A stretch of DNA of 6,250 nt. It comes from Sediminibacterium sp. (GTDB lineage Bacteria > Bacteroidota > Bacteroidia > Chitinophagales > Chitinophagaceae). This document shows positions 6,200 through 6,250 of the stretch, piece by piece. Location of the stretch: the NCBI GenBank assembly GCA_023263235.1, contig JALQXE010000168.1:1-6250 (forward strand), read 5' to 3'. The notes under the pieces are model-generated. The model searched no databases, was not told the origin of the DNA, and saw nothing but the letters and a program-made list of their open reading frames with translations. The position numbers and the translations under genes are program-made. Numbering within the stretch: the stretch's first letter is position 1; each line of letters begins with the position of its first letter.

Positions 6200-6250
6200 A
6201 TGAGAAATATAAATCTATTTCAATCTTGTATCCTATTGATTATCAATAAA
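6200..6250 (+). CDS. Possible start of a divergent gene, cut by the window edge
   Basis: An ATG at 6200-6202 opens a plus-strand frame running to the last base (17 codons). The start MRNINLFQSCILLIINK has a basic residue followed by a hydrophobic run, as in a signal peptide or membrane anchor. AGAGGT lies 7 nt before the ATG, a better Shine-Dalgarno than any gene of the operon has. Seventeen codons are too few to identify a product, and in AT-rich DNA such a frame can occur by chance. The alternative is that the edge belongs to the tail of another minus-strand gene: a TAG at 6235-6233 would end one possible frame. Confidence 0.25.
   Translation, partial: MRNINLFQSCILLIINK
6234..6248. repeat. 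15-bp perfect palindrome near the window edge
   Basis: TATTGAT-T-ATCAATA is a perfect inverted repeat with 7-bp arms and a single central base. It falls inside the possible divergent reading frame starting at 6200, or, if that frame is not real, in the intergenic region. No protein known to me can be assigned to it. Confidence 0.35.

Noticed and set aside
1..6250. CRISPR array, insertion sequence, tRNA or rRNA genes
   Set aside because: I saw no regularly spaced repeats, transposase frame, terminal inverted repeats flanking a gene, or structural RNA signature; nearly all sequence up to 6046 is accounted for by the operon.

Overview
The window is AT-rich (about one third G+C by eye). It holds one compact block of seven genes on the minus strand, read from about position 6046 down past position 1. 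The organism is most likely a member of the Bacteroidota. The grounds are a very low G+C content, A/T-rich start regions with almost no Shine-Dalgarno sequence, a promoter element of the Bacteroidota TAnnTTTG type upstream of the first gene, and a signal peptide cleaved in front of Gln (SQA|Q). Genus and species cannot be read from the sequence.

In order of transcription the genes are: a TetR-family regulator (6046-5438), a TolC-type outer-membrane channel (5430-4168), a lipoprotein periplasmic adaptor of the HlyD/YbhG type (4163-3234), two separate ABC ATPases (3277 or 3253 to 2333, and 2340-1600), and two ABC-2 permeases (1598-492, and 495 to beyond position 1). Junctions range from a 7-nt gap to overlaps of 4, 8 and 20 or 44 nt, so this is almost certainly one polycistronic, partly translationally coupled operon. 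It encodes a complete trans-envelope exporter: ATPase heterodimer and two permeases in the inner membrane, adaptor across the periplasm, channel in the outer membrane. The gene set corresponds to E. coli ybiH(cecR)-ybhG-ybhF-ybhS-ybhR. Here YbhF is present as two proteins, and a dedicated TolC-like gene sits between regulator and adaptor.

The intergenic stretch 6047-6250 is rich in dyad symmetry. A perfect 16-bp palindrome (6052-6067), with a further half-site overlapping the tetR start codon, lies just downstream of a TATTTTTG -7 element (6068-6075). It is the obvious operator for autoregulation. Further upstream are a 14-bp palindrome, a hairpin with an internal 12-bp tandem repeat resembling a -24/-12 promoter, a 15-bp palindrome, and the possible start of a divergent gene at 6200.

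The most informative observation is that the two ATPases are degenerate in complementary ways. The first lacks the Q-loop Gln and the switch His but keeps LSGGM; the second keeps Gln and His but has LPLGW as its signature. Together they predict a heterodimer with one working and one degenerate ATP site. The system as a whole is a known type of exporter rather than a new one.
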